DNA from: Takakia lepidozioides
Taxonomy: Eukaryota; Streptophyta; Takakiopsida; Takakiales; Takakiaceae
DNA: 64,000 nucleotides
Assembly: GCA_030704615.1 (NCBI GenBank)
Contig: CM060733.1
Span: 1,490,001 to 1,554,000, forward strand
Direction: 5' to 3'
The position numbers were made by a program, and so were the translations under genes. This document shows positions 13,401 to 25,250 of this stretch, in pieces; within the stretch, counting starts at the first letter, position 1; each line of letters begins with the position of its first letter. The notes beneath the pieces are model-generated. The model had not been told where the DNA came from. It worked only from the letters and a program-made list of their open reading frames with translations, and did no database searches.

Positions 13401-13895
13401 CGCTCATGGCAAAGTCAGGGACACAGAATGTGGGGGGATTTACAGAAGCACAACTGCAACAGTTACGGGTGCGTCTCCAGGAAGAAGCAGTTTGTTTGTC
13501 GTAGTATTAGTGCAGAAGCAGTAAATGAGCTGTTGTGTGCATCGGAAGACACTAAATGGGCGGATTGTGGCACAAATACAGAGATGGGCATAACAACACC
13601 CAATTCTTGAGTATCAAAGAGATCCACATCACGGGGGGATCTCTGTGGTGTTGCTTCTTGCTGAACATCGACAATATTTGTAGTAAGAAGGGTGTCCAGC
13701 TTGCTGCTAAATTTGCTAATATATGTGAATGTTGTGCAGGAAAAAGAGCCAAAGGTGAAGGGTTCCATCCAACGAAATGCAATGGCTTCAGCCTTACGAT
13801 TACAAAGAAAAGTGGCACGCACAATGGGTCAAACCATGGATGAGATATCTAAAGACAGAAAGAGATTTAACTGGTGGAACCGATGGGAGAGTTAG
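10494..13895 (+). CDS. STN7: STN7-like thylakoid Ser/Thr protein kinase, complete
   Basis: STN7 (Stt7 in Chlamydomonas) phosphorylates LHCII at the thylakoid when the plastoquinone pool is reduced, driving state transitions. Exons: 10494-10899, 11754-12323, 12810-13468 and 13740-13895, all with GT-AG junctions in phase, giving 596 residues (Arabidopsis STN7 is about 560). The N-terminus looks like a transit region. The lumenal redox motif GLPCTVMECGD is present with cysteines 95 and 100, followed by a membrane segment (LLTLLVVAYLWATPG). The kinase domain has the glycine loop GEGAFGTV (about 170-177), VVKKANEYGAVE, catalytic HRDIKPQN (313-320) and DLG in place of DFG (334-336), as in STN7. The C-terminus matches STN7 (FTEAQLQQLR, then RNAMASALRLQRKVARTM). 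The start is the first ATG giving a plausible transit peptide. Arrangement is head-to-head with the formin. Confidence 0.95.
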
Positions 13896-15424
13896 GAAAT
13901 TGTTGAATTGGTGTTGCAGCTTAACTGTACAGCTGAGCTCCTCCTTGGAGACAGGAGTTCTAAGCCTTTTTCTGTGCATTCAAGAAAAAGTATTCCCAGG
14001 CATGTAAGTAACGTGAGTGTGGTGTGTCATGGAAAATGCCACTAGATAGGAGTTACCCCAGTCCAATATGAGACAATGTCGTGTAGACTTTGAATAGAGT
14101 TAGCCCCTGCAATGTGGACTGCCTCGACATTACAAATTGACATTTTGTGGTGTAATCTAAATTTCTGGTGAATACAAATTAGAAACTTAACTTTTTCTAA
14201 CTGGTCTGCAGGAACACTAGCATTCCTTTCCTATGAACACTCAATCAGCCAGAGTACATTGTGCCACAGACATCCAGACTAGCTTATCTTTGACAGACAC
14301 AATTGAGAAAAATGATATGATTTACAAGTTTTGGTTACACAGCTTCAGATGTTTTGATAACTTGGCCATTGAACTATCGTACACATCAGAGGATGACTGC
14401 TGCCATCAGGTGAATGGTGGCCACATCGTAAATACAGCTATCTACAGTAAAATAGTGGAAGCCGCAGGGCTTTGTACTCGGAGGAATCTGTATGACTTCA
14501 TGTTGAACTATTATTTGAAACATAGCTTCCTACAATACAACTGCAAGGCACAGAGATGGCAGCACTTGTGAGCACAAGCCTAGGAGCACAGAGCTGTGAT
14601 GGCCATCACTGTGCTGCAAGCCGTATCATCTCGGCATATTCAGCAGACAGATACGAATCAATGGCAAAATTCCGCACCCTGTTGTCAGCACGTGCAGGTT
14701 TTGGCTTGGGCCAGGCAGGGTCTGGTGATGATAACTTCTTGACGCCTATGGCAGTGCATAGAGCTGCAACAATGAACAGTACAGATGCCACATGATCTGG
14801 TCATACTTCCATGATCATTCCAGGTAGATATCATCACATTGTTTCATAATGTTTCTATTAAGCAAAGAAGCAATGGCTGGGAAGCCGAAAGATAACCTTT
14901 GTGCTCTTGCACAATGTTTTCTAACAGGATAAGTGGCTTAGGACTGACATATGACACATTAGCCTCTCTCAGCCCAATAATGCCAAAGGGCAGAAGAACA
15001 AAGAGAAGAAAGAGATCTGGGGAGTTACCTTTATGCACGCGCCCATACAAAATCCTCTCCCCCCTCCACCACTCCAGAGGCTCCCACTTTTTGCGTGTGC
15101 TCACCCTTCTTCCATTCCTCCATTCGGTCCCAGCATCTGCACAGTTGAATACAGTGCAGCTTTTAAACCCAAGTGATTATACGTTCCAATACTCTGAGTG
15201 TGATTATCCTTGCTCACTTCAACAACCGCGGTACTCACAGTACCTAAGCTGCTGGCAGTTGAGATGAAGAGAGCTGTCTATTGTCTCTTTGGTGATCCAA
15301 CACATAATTTGGTCTCTTCAGAGTGTGAATATCTTCCTCTCTTCTTTTGTCTTACTCCAGTATAGCTGGGAACCCACAACCTCTTTATTCAGGCAGGGTG
15401 CCACATTATTAGCACATGGAAATG
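13896..15424. other. Convergent 3' regions of STN7-like and KEN-box genes
   Basis: This lies between the 3' ends of two convergent genes and should contain both 3' UTRs. Several short open frames occur (14233-14571 plus, 14899-15267 plus) without recognisable domains. One minus-strand frame at 14606-14791 is described separately. Confidence 0.4.
14606..14791 (-). CDS. Possible small membrane protein, 61 residues
   Basis: A minus-strand frame begins with a hydrophobic segment (MASVLFIVAALCTAIGVKK), continues through a proline-rich stretch (SPDPAWPKPKPARA) and ends in a charged, helix-like tail (DSYLSAEYAEMIRLAAQ). It is not recognised. The composition looks more protein-like than neighbouring frames, and another hydrophobic minus-strand frame lies upstream at about 15048-14930, which could be a further exon. 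It may equally be a chance frame in 3' UTR sequence. Confidence 0.2.
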   Translation of the reverse strand: MASVLFIVAALCTAIGVKKLSSPDPAWPKPKPARADNRVRNFAIDSYLSAEYAEMIRLAAQ

Positions 15425-18305
15425 TCAGCAAGAAATAAATGTAGACAATCGAACTGGTATGAGGAAAAAACCACCTAGCGGACTGCCCAGAGATGCAATC
15501 TTGACCCTTTTCCTTGACTTTTTGACTTTCGTCTCTTGCTCCACTGGAACCCCTTTGGCATTCTCATCCTCCCATGGTGCCAACTGTGTCTTGTCATGTA
15601 CAGCCTACGCAAGCACAAAGAGCCACATGTGATTTTGACATTCTTCTACTATGAAAGAATTGCAGCTAAAAGGAAGAAAATACCAAAAAACCCAGAAATG
15701 AAGTATAACATCTGACCAGGGTGACCATAGTAAGTGAAGGAAACTGCACCTGGTCACCTGTCTCTTGGCAGCTGTTCTCTGCTTCTGGGTGCTCTGGTTG
15801 GTTACAGGGGGAATCAGCAATCATGAGGTCTTTCGTGCCTCCACCTGTTAACACAGTCGATTGAACAATGACTCGGGGGCGGCCAGGTTGAGAATCCATC
15901 ATCTAAGAGAAACAGCTAAAGCATGCTAGTTGCTTCACTATAGCTCATAGCCTACCTTCGAATATTGTCCAATCCAGTCAATGTCATTCCTATGCACCAG
16001 CTAAACACAAAGTTAAAAGAAGGTTAATGGATTCTCACACTCTTTATCAAAGGGGCAAGTACTTCAAACATTGACACAAAATACCTGGCAATGCTCTGCC
16101 ACTCTCACAAGAAACTTGGACTGGTGTGACGCTCTCATCATTGCAAGCCTCAGCCTGGAAAGGAAGAGAGGCATTGAGTTAGCATCAGTTAACAGGCAAT
16201 CCGAAGAATGGCAGCAGTTGACATTGGAGAGAGAGAGAGAGAGAGAATGCTATGATGTAACATGGTGGGCGTGCAAACTTGACTTCACACCGCAATCCAA
16301 CCCATCCAGACTAAATTTACACCGTACCCAATCACAAAACTCACCTGCTCAATCATAAGTGGCTCTCCAAACTCTGTGAATTTAGGCTGGAGAAGATTAG
16401 TCCATGGGATTGTCCCAGAGACACCCTCATTGGATAGAGGCAACACAGGGCTGCCAAACGCCAGCCGGCGCTGGCCTAGCTCGATGCTACATCTTCTCCG
16501 ACCATACGGGTGTCCAAAGATTGAGAGAGGGTTTGTTGGAGGTGTTGGTGAAGTTTCTGGTGTAGCAACCCACTGACCTTGAACTGCCACAGTACCCAAG
16601 TCTTCAACTTCTTTGCCAACATTTGTTGGAGGTGTTGGTGAAGTTTCTGGTGTCACAGCCAACTGACCTTGAACTGCCATGGTACCCGAGTCTGTGAACT
16701 CATTGAGAGCATTTGTTGGAGGTGTTGGTGAAGTTTCTGGTGTCACAGCCAACTGACCTTGAACTGCCATGGTACCCGAGTCTGTGAACTCATGGAGAGC
16801 ATTTGTTGGAGGTGTTGGTGAAGTTTCTGGTGTCACAGCCACCTGACCTTGAACTGCCATGGTACCCGAGTCTGTGAACTCATGGAGAGCATTTGTTGGA
16901 GGTGTTGGTGAAGTTTCTGGTGTCACAGCCAACTGACCTTGAACTGCCATGGTACCCGAGTCTGTGAACTCATCGAGAGCATTTGTTGGAGGTGTTGGTG
17001 AAGTTTCTGGTGTAGCAAGACCTTGAACTGCCACTGTACCCAAGTCTTTAAACTCGTTGAGAACATTTGTTGCAGATATTGGTGAAGTTTCTGGTGTAGC
17101 AACCAACCGACCTTGAACTGCCACGGTACCCAAGTCTTTAACTTCTTTGAGAACATTTGTTTGAGGTGTTGGTGAAGTTTCTAGTGTAGCAACCATTTCA
17201 CCTTGAACTGCCACAGTACCCAAGTCTTTAACTTCTTTGAGAACATTTGCTACTTGTGGTTGTGGAGACTTAGGGGAACTTTGTGAAGACTGGTCCCTTG
17301 GTGATGATACCATTTCATCTGGCAAATGGCCTGAAGAGGCATGAAACAAAGCATTTTGATTGGTGCATTCTTCTTCCAGAAGAACCTCTTGATCCAAACT
17401 CGCAAATTTCTTTTGAAGGTCACTCAGGTCCACTGGCTTGACTTTGGTGTAAACCCTCCCTCTCCTACCAGTGCGCTGGTGTGCAGCAACCAGTCTGGAT
17501 AACTCAAAATTGGCTTCTGGCAAAGTTGCTGTCGTTGGAGGCTGCCGGGAATGCGCGGGAGCGCCATTCTTTGCTGCCATCTCTGCCTTAAAAATGGGCA
17601 ATCGCCACATCTCGCTCAGCTTCTCTTGGTTTGCTAAGCGTGAACTTCTGCTGAACGAACACTTTGGCAAACTTGGTGGCATGCGCATCTTGGTCAATCT
17701 TCGCGACATACTCAAATCAACTCCTGGATGCAAACGCTCTGCCACCGCATGGTTCACATTCTCTTTTAATGCTGTTGGGAACTGCCTCTTCTTTCCTATA
17801 TGACTGTCCCTGCTTTGAAACAACAGCATTGTTCAGCTTGGCACCTTCGAGAAGATATAGGAAATTCGTTGATGAAATTGCAGGGGTGATAGACCTATCT
17901 GATCGCCTTGAAAGTAACACCAATTGACAGCCAATAACTGGATGAACGACAACCATAGAACAGCTGCAAAACCTTAAAGAATGCACACCTTGATTCAGAA
18001 GTGGACTGCCTAAAATCAAACTCAACCGGATGGACCATGCCGACGGGCCCCCCTCTGCCGTTGCCGCGTCTCCGCAGGAAACTGTGAGCCACTTCATGCA
18101 TATTAGAGGTCACTTCACGTGTAGGTTGAAGCCTCCTTGACACATTATTCTCCCTCACACCAAGATCCTCAATACTCTTGCGCTTACAGCTCGACGAAAT
18201 GGTAATGTTCTCCTTCTCATTTTCACTGCACATACTCATAGAACTTGCAGAACAAAGAAAGTTCTCCTTCTCATCACCACTGCACCATCCTCCTGATCCC
18301 TGCAC
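15425..18305 (-). CDS. KEN-box protein with 30-residue S/T-P repeats, unknown function
   Basis: I do not recognise the family. Exon 1 is 18305-17989 and exon 2 is 17809-16345, joined in phase. Later exons are less certain: near 16154-16085, 16000-15956, 15901-15740 and a last exon ending at 15425. The product would be about 720-740 residues. Three KEN motifs occur at residues 13-15, 31-33 and 121-123, two as EKEN. KEN is a degradation signal read by the anaphase-promoting complex (established), so a cell-cycle-regulated protein is inferred. Residues about 294-536 form eight tandem units of about 30 residues containing TVAVQG or TMAVQG and ending ETSPTPPTN, so most units offer two minimal S/T-P sites. 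The C-terminal exon has a basic cluster (KVKKSRKRVK), a possible nuclear signal. The start is the first ATG of the KEN-containing frame. It is divergent from the BCAT gene. Confidence 0.65.
16530..17260 (-). repeat. Coding 90-bp tandem repeats (8 units)
   Basis: Eight direct repeats of about 90 bp lie in frame inside exon 2 of the KEN-box gene. The units between about 16620 and 16980 are nearly identical; the flanking units are more diverged, and one near 17000 is three bases short. This pattern indicates recent expansion or homogenisation of the central units. Confidence 0.95.
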
Positions 18306-19046
18306 ACTCCATAGTCACACAACCAGGTTTGAGATATCTCTCCCTCTGCCCCGTACAAAAACGACGAACGGTTTGGAGAAGCAGAAAATCTCTCTAGCAT
18401 TCGCAGCAGGACGGAAACGCCATCGAGAGACATACCGCAGAAACGGAATAAAGTAGGCCCTGCAAATGGTTGGGCATCAGCGCAGCAATGTCGTCCTCAT
18501 CACCGCAACACGCCATACTCTCTCTCCACCTCCCTCCCTCCATCCCACTCTCTCATCCCTAACCTTCAAACACCGAAATCCTCATCTCTACCTCAGGCAC
18601 CTCCCCATCCCCCGAACCCATCTCCAGAGCTCACTTGAAATCCCAAGACAGAGCACCCGACCGTTGCTCTCGCGTTCCTTGCCTTCGTGAAACAGGGCAG
18701 GGCAACTTTGCCACTATTATACAGCGTATTGTCCATTGAGTTGACCGAGGATATATCCCATAACGTTTGCAGCGTAAAAGTTGGCACGTGGGAGATATGT
18801 AATATATATGGTACATATTTCATCCATCTTTTTGCGAAGGGACGTGCCAGAGATCGTCGCAGCCTCAGAGTGAAGGAGGAGGAGAGAGAGAGAGAAAGGA
18901 AGGCCAAGAGACAAGCTCCTGCCACAGTGATAGCGTCGCGCACACACAAACGCTCTCTCTCCATCTCCGGGACCTCTTTCTAGGGCGTGAGGAGTATAGG
19001 AAAGGGGAGGGACGGTCGTGGAGGTTTTGAAGAACTGCTGTCTGAA
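18306..19046. promoter_or_regulatory. Putative bidirectional promoter between KEN-box and BCAT genes
   Basis: About 740 bp separate the divergent start codons. The stretch holds C/T-rich tracts (18517-18600) and a GA-rich run (18880-18900) of the kind found near plant transcription starts, and a TATA-like segment (TATATATGGTACA, near 18803). No exon was found. Shared regulation is an inference from the layout only. Confidence 0.4.
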
Positions 19047-22000
19047 ATGGCTGTGGCATACAGTAGGAGATGGGCGTTGCCCAAACTTCAGGAGCGGCAT
19101 TTGTCGTCGTCGTGCACGGATATAAGGCCGCCCCCCGTGCGGGTAGCGTCCTCGGAAATTTTTAGTTCACCGGCGTGCATGTTCGGAACGCTTCAGCATC
19201 AAGGGATTCGGAGGGGATCGCCATCTTTGTATCCTCGGTTGCCCCCCATTTCTGTGGTTCGTAATGCTGTTTCCCTCCTGTTCGTAGGGGACGTATTTGA
19301 ACTCGTCAGATTTTTCTGAAAAAGTGTACATTAGGTGGTTTCTGTCTGTCCATGACTTGTCCACATCAACAAATTTTCTCGTTTTCGTGATGTGGGAGTC
19401 TTTCTGAATGTGTATGTAAATGAAAAGGGAAATCTAGGAGATGCAATCGCACCGAACGAGAGTTGGTTCGTGAGTTTCGGGGACCTCTCACTGTCTTCAA
19501 CCTGCAGAAATAGTGCTAGCGGTGGTGCCCTTGTGGCTGGAGGTCAGATTGTCACCTTGAGTATGAAATGTTCTCTACAGTTCCCCTATTCTGATTGCCA
19601 TGACTTGTCTGGAACCTTTGCTGCCGTGTACAAAAAATTTAGACATAAAAGCGTGAGCTAGCTCTGCATTGCTGTCAGCCTGGGTTGTAAATTGCAGTGA
19701 AGCTCATAACTTGTGGTTCGCTTAGGTCTTCTCATGTCTCTCATGGCCTATAATAACCAGGGGTTTAGCAGCAAGAGTAACTCAGTTGCAGCGTTGTGAT
19801 GGACTTTCAGCACTATTGAGGATGCTGAACTTCTCCTATCTGTGTTTCCTAGTTGTGTTTATGAATACTCCTCACATCCACCATTTCATATTTGCATTAC
19901 CGTGACTATAATGGATTGTTAATGAAAAATTCAGCCATTTACCTCTTTCCCCCAAGGAAGATCTTATCTCTCTTTCACTAAGACGACTTCAGGTGGTGGT
20001 CTGAACAATGGTTTCCAAGTGAATAATTGTTCCCCTTCCTGTAGAACTGCCTTTTGTCTTGTTGAAAGTCATGAGAATATAAACCTTGGCTTCTTTGCAC
20101 GCTGTATACATTAAGACCCCATGACTAGGGTTTGGTTGGCCAAGAGTGTCAGCTTTGAAGTCAATTAGTTGGTTTCAGTGTGGTAAAGAACAATGCCCCA
20201 TGCACTACAGTCTGTTTTCACCTCGTCTAATCTGTCATAGTTGTACAAGCTATCCTGGTGACTACGATTCTTCTCGGATGGCGTCCATGAGGAGTGAGAG
20301 TCTGTCACAAGTAAGACTAGATATTCCCAGTGGATCTGACTGGGTTGGGAAATGTCAAGGATGCAGAGGGAGGAGGACGACACATCTCTATGTGTAAAAG
20401 GATCAAGGTGCCATATTAAAGGATCCAAGGTGCAAAGCGTGCAATCAGAGGCTGTAATGATCAGTACAACCAGGTACAAAATCAGGTTACAGCATCATTG
20501 TTTCTCTTTGAAGATTGAAGAAGAATTGTTTTAAGCTCTTATTGAGTGCCTGAGTTGCAGGGGTTGATAATCTGTGTAGAGGGATGAGGCCTGGAGTTAC
20601 AAAGGAATCAGACATCATGCGAGTTGTGGTTTTGGGGATTCAGCATTTTAGCATTCTCTGCAATTGCACTGGGCAAACTTACGTCGCAGTTTCTTCGCCA
20701 TTCATTCTAGTCCCTTTTTCTTCTCTTAGTTTATCGTACTTGGACTCAGAACATACTTTGTTCTACATACGTCATGTCTATCATATGCAACAGACCACCT
20801 CTCCTGCACTATGCTCATTGTCAAGGCACATGGACTGTGGATCTGACCTCAATCTACCTAAGATGTGGACTGAACAAGTTTACAAACATAATGTTTAAGA
20901 CAACGGGGTTGGTTGGTGCTTGCATGGCAGTGATGTTGACACGTTGGTGGGCATTGATTGGGACAACTTCGGATTTGGACTGCGTCCAACTGATTACATG
21001 TACATCATGAAGTGTGAGCTAGGGGATGAGTGGGGTGAGGGTGAACTTCTTCCATTTGGCAACATCGACATTAGTCCCTCTGCTGCCGTGTTGAACTACG
21101 GACAGGTGAGCACTCCTTCATTGTTTGTGGTTGTGCATGAGAGAGAAAGATTGAAAGAAACGCCCACCATAAAAGGATGGAGAAAATGTACTTTCGTTTG
21201 CCGTAGCCTTGTGGCCATAGACCCCATGCCCAGTTTGGGCAGGACAAAAGGGAACAGACACTACCTTTGTGAGGGGCTCACTCTAGTAGTGGGACTTACA
21301 AACAATAGGGAGAGAATGTACTCATGCAGTTCCCTGCGAATGGTGGCTTGCCATAGCCTTATGGCCATTAACTCCGCAGGAACGAACCCTCCCGGAGCCT
21401 TTTGTGGGATTTGCACCCACCGTGCTTTAGCTTATCCGTGCAGCTCAGCTGCAGGTATAAACTTATTTTCCTGCAACTGTCTAGAATCTGATCTCGCTAT
21501 GACTACCGGTGGGCTGGATGATAGGGATTGTTTGAGGGCCTGAAGGCCTATAGAACTGAAGATGACCGTGTTCTTCTGTTTCGACCCGAAGAAAATGCGA
21601 TGCGAATGATTGCTGGCGCTGATCGCATGAGTATGCCACCCCTCCCTGTCGACGTGTTTGTGAATGCGGTGAAACGAACTGTTCTAGCCAACAAGCGCTG
21701 GGTATTTATGCTCCATTTCTCTTTTTCCATTCCTGTTTGACCTATTCGTTCAGACATCTGGTGTCTCTCCAATCTGTTAACTTCTCAAGTGAGAGCAACA
21801 TAGGACAGCAAACCCTTGCACGATGGGGTCATAAAGATTGTTGTTAGCAATACTTTGGGTTACACTTTCAAATCCATCTGGCATTGCTGTTTGTATTAAC
21901 TTCTGGGTTCTGACTAACCAGAACAAAGGGTTTGAACACCGACAAACACCAGTTATGCAGTCCTTCACCTGATCCTAAGTTCAGTAGGCTGCAATGTTTT

Positions 22001-25000
22001 AACAAGTCCATGTAGTAAGGTTGAAAATGAGAGGATGCAGATGTAAGTCTAGAATGCAGTTATGTTGAGTTTCCACCAAGGACGCTGCTGCCTTGACGAG
22101 TGACTCCTGTAACCTCCAATTTTGGACAGTGCACTTAGAAAATTTCTGAAAGAAGTTAGAATTGGAAAGGTATCATGATATTGTAGTTACCAATTGTCTT
22201 TTCCCTTGAAAGGAAATAAGCAAGGAAACATAGTATCTATATGAAGAGGGAATTGAAGAGTGATGAGTAGTTGGTGGCTGATGCAGAAAGCGTGCTGCTG
22301 TGACAGATTCCACCAGCTGGCAAGGGCTCCCTATATATTCGTCCCTTGCTCATTGGGTCCGGTGCTGTTCTTGGCTTGGCGCCTGCACCGGAGTATATGT
22401 TCGTGATCTATGTCTCACCTGTCGGCTGCTACTTCAAAGTATGTCCTTCATGTTTTCACCCTTGCTTGTGTACTCGTATCATGAGGATGAAGTCTCATGT
22501 CATTTGGCTGTTGAAATTCCATCCATGCATTGTCCAGTGTAGTATGTCATTAATCAATTCTTTTGCCAATGATTTTGGTTCTATCAGACACCTATTGCAT
22601 GTTCTTCCTTGGAACTTTAATTGGTGTGTTGGAATGACAAGCCACTGGTGGAGTATTTGTTAGGTGTGGCATGGCAAATAAATCAGTTTGGTGGCCTCTC
22701 AGCATAACGTGCTCTGAGGACACCTAGATGTGCCTCCCATTTGTTGATATGTTGTGGTATGTATTGGCAGGGAGGGTTGGCACCAATCCATTTGAAAGTA
22801 GAAGAATATTACCATCGGGCTGCGCCAGGTGGAACTGGAGGGGTGAAGACAATTGGCAACTATGCGCCAGTGAGGCCACCCTTTCAATTGGCTTTTGCAA
22901 TTTTGCTGCCATGTAGTTCCACAAAGCAACTGATGCTTGCAGGGGGTCTGCACAATGAAATGGAGACATGCATGAATAAACAAGAGCTGGTCAAGAGGGT
23001 CTTTGAGGGGAAGTTGGATAAGTTTGGCATGAGGGTTAGACAGGCGGAAAGTAAGTTGTGTGAAGTATATGATTTTATCTGGACAAATGTGCCACCTGCC
23101 CTGACAAGTTGATTGGATGACATGTCTTTGGGGAGGATATGGTGACTACATTGCTGTATCATGTATGTCGCACACAAAATCACTCTAAAGCTGTCGCTGC
23201 TGAAGTCTCAGAATGCCTATGAACCTTCCACTATATTCCAATCCCTGACACTAGTTGGAACCCTTCTCGAGATGTTCTCGGCCTAACCACAAATCGTCTA
23301 TTTTCCATCGATAATTCTTGAAGAGCTCTCTCCTCTGCCTGGAAGCAATGGGCCTTTATAGGAGCCCCAAGTTATATGCAAGGCAGATTAAGCATCTATT
23401 GGGGACTCGGGTATTTTTAGTTACTGGAATTGCTCAGTGCCTTGGGATTTGTGTGGACTGTTTTCTGCAGGTTCTCAAGACACAATTGACAGCCAAAAGC
23501 AAGGGCTACTCAGATGTACTGTATCTGGACACAGTGGAAAACAAGTTTGTGGAGGAGGTTTCGTCATGCAACATCTTCATGGTTAAGGTTTGCTCTTCCT
23601 AACCTCTCCCTTCTGTCAGGTAATGTGCAGTTTCGATAAATTCATGGGCCCTTCCCCTAGATGTACCCTTGCATGGTTTATGGCCATTCATGTTTTGGGC
23701 AGAGCAAATCTAGGCCATGTATGTGTGCCACAGGTGGCCCAAGAGAGACGTCAACCTCAGATCCATCCCAGAACTCACTCAAACATTTGCAGGCTTTGTT
23801 TTATTTGTCTCAACATGGCTGAATATTTGAAGGAGTTGCCAGCACTGTTGGATTATTGATGGGAGTTGGGCAGGATGTGGGTTGCCTAGTACTTTAGTTT
23901 ACGACAGGAAAGCTTTGTAATTTGCGTGCAGGTGGGAATAAGGACCCTTTCACCCCAAATGCTTTGGTCTTTTTTATAACATTGCTGGTTCAAGCTATGT
24001 TTCCGAGTTCGCAATCAACTTGAATTTATGAATCACAGGATAACGTGATCTCAACCCCAGAGTTGAAGGGAACAATACTGCCAGGCATCACCAGGAAAAG
24101 CATCATCCAGCTAGCCCGTACTTGGGGTTACAAGGTATGATTGTATCCTACAGGGTTGTCTACTTCATCAATGCATTTCTTTCGTGATTTCATTGGAAGA
24201 CGGGTGGGCCAGGAGTGAAGAGCACCTATGTAAGATGGCGTGTACAAGATTAATTGTCTTTGTTGACCAAGCTGTTTAAGTGCACTTCTCTGTACTGGAC
24301 AGTGCATTAGCTCTCTAATGAGCTTTTCTTTTGTCCGGTCTCTTTGCTGACCCATGTTCATCTGTATCCACCTCTTGATGGGCAGGTACTGGAAAGGCCG
24401 GTGGAGGCAATGGAGCTACTGGATGCCGATGAGGTGTTTTGCACAGGAACTGCCGTTGTGGTGAATCCCGTTGGCAGTATCACTTTTGAGTCAAGAAGGT
24501 ATGCTCTCTTACACTGGAATAGGTGGTATGCCTAGTTTTACACACCTTGGTTAGCAGCGGGGTGACTTGACTTGTATCACTTGTAACCCAAAGTCGCCTG
24601 AAGTCTTCTATTAAGCATTCATGCAAGGTGAACTATGGTGATGTCAAAAGTGATGGCCTACAAATTACATTCTGTCCTACAATGTTTGAAGCCATGTGCA
24701 TTTCACCTGTCCTGCACTGTTCCAGATGTAGCAATAGCAGAATTGGCTGAACAAGTTGTCAGTTGCTGACGAGTACAGGTTTTGAGCACAGCAGCTATCC
24801 ATCGCTGCTTGGAGTTGTCTCTGCTATTTGGAAACTCATGTAAACTTTCTTGAGTTTTAGTTACCATGCCTGTCACACATGCATACATTATTGCATACAT
24901 CATGGATTGTGACTGACAGATCTTCACGCCATGTATCTGGTGGGCCTTTTGTGCACAGAATCAATTACAAAAATGGAGGAGTGGGAAAAGTGACAGAGGA

Positions 25001-25076
25001 GCTCTATGAAGCTCTTACCAGTATCCAAATGGGTCGTGCTGAAGACAAGATGGATTGGATAGTGGAGTTGAAATGA
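19047..25076 (+). CDS. BCAT: Branched-chain amino acid aminotransferase (BCAT), complete
   Basis: BCAT is a fold-type IV PLP enzyme that interconverts Leu, Ile and Val with their 2-oxo acids. Exons: 19047-19279 (tentative transit peptide, weak donor), 20931-21105, 21525-21701, 22307-22438, 22771-22869, 23471-23587, 24039-24134, 24386-24498 and 24959-25076, all in phase, giving 419 residues (Arabidopsis BCAT3 is about 413). Diagnostic stretches are [73 protein letters not shown] with the PLP-binding lysine (residue 265), [24 protein letters not shown] and [17 protein letters not shown]. The Ser/Arg-rich N-terminus suggests chloroplast import. No frame break was seen. Intron 2 carries LINE pieces and another LINE lies just past the stop codon. 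Confidence 0.95.
21115..21480 (-). mobile_element. LINE 3' region fragments in BCAT intron 2
   Basis: Two modules are shared with the RAD52-gene intron at 41640-41885. The first (about 21200-21300) contains GTAGCCTTGTGGCCATAGAC and is the reverse complement of the 3' segment at 25253-25300. The second (about 21395-21475) has TTTTAGCTTATCC-type sequence that recurs at 41650-41715. Module order differs between the two sites. Confidence 0.7.
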
Positions 25077-25206
25077 CCCGTGTAGCCAGCTCTTTCCTTC
25101 TGAGTTGCTGATATTAGTCTTGGGGTTCAGAATGGCTGACCCATGTTTGAATCATAGTTCACAACAAAGCAACTTGATCTCCAAATTTTGTTTGTGTCCT
25201 GATGAA

Positions 25207-25208
<2 letters not shown>

Positions 25209-25248
<40 letters not shown>
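25209..25248. repeat. (CT)n microsatellite
   Basis: About 20 CT dinucleotides precede the LINE 3' segment. Similar CT tracts accompany the other LINE copies at 27070-27230 and 41223-41255, suggesting the tract belongs to the element's tail. Confidence 0.9.
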
Positions 25249-25250
<2 letters not shown>

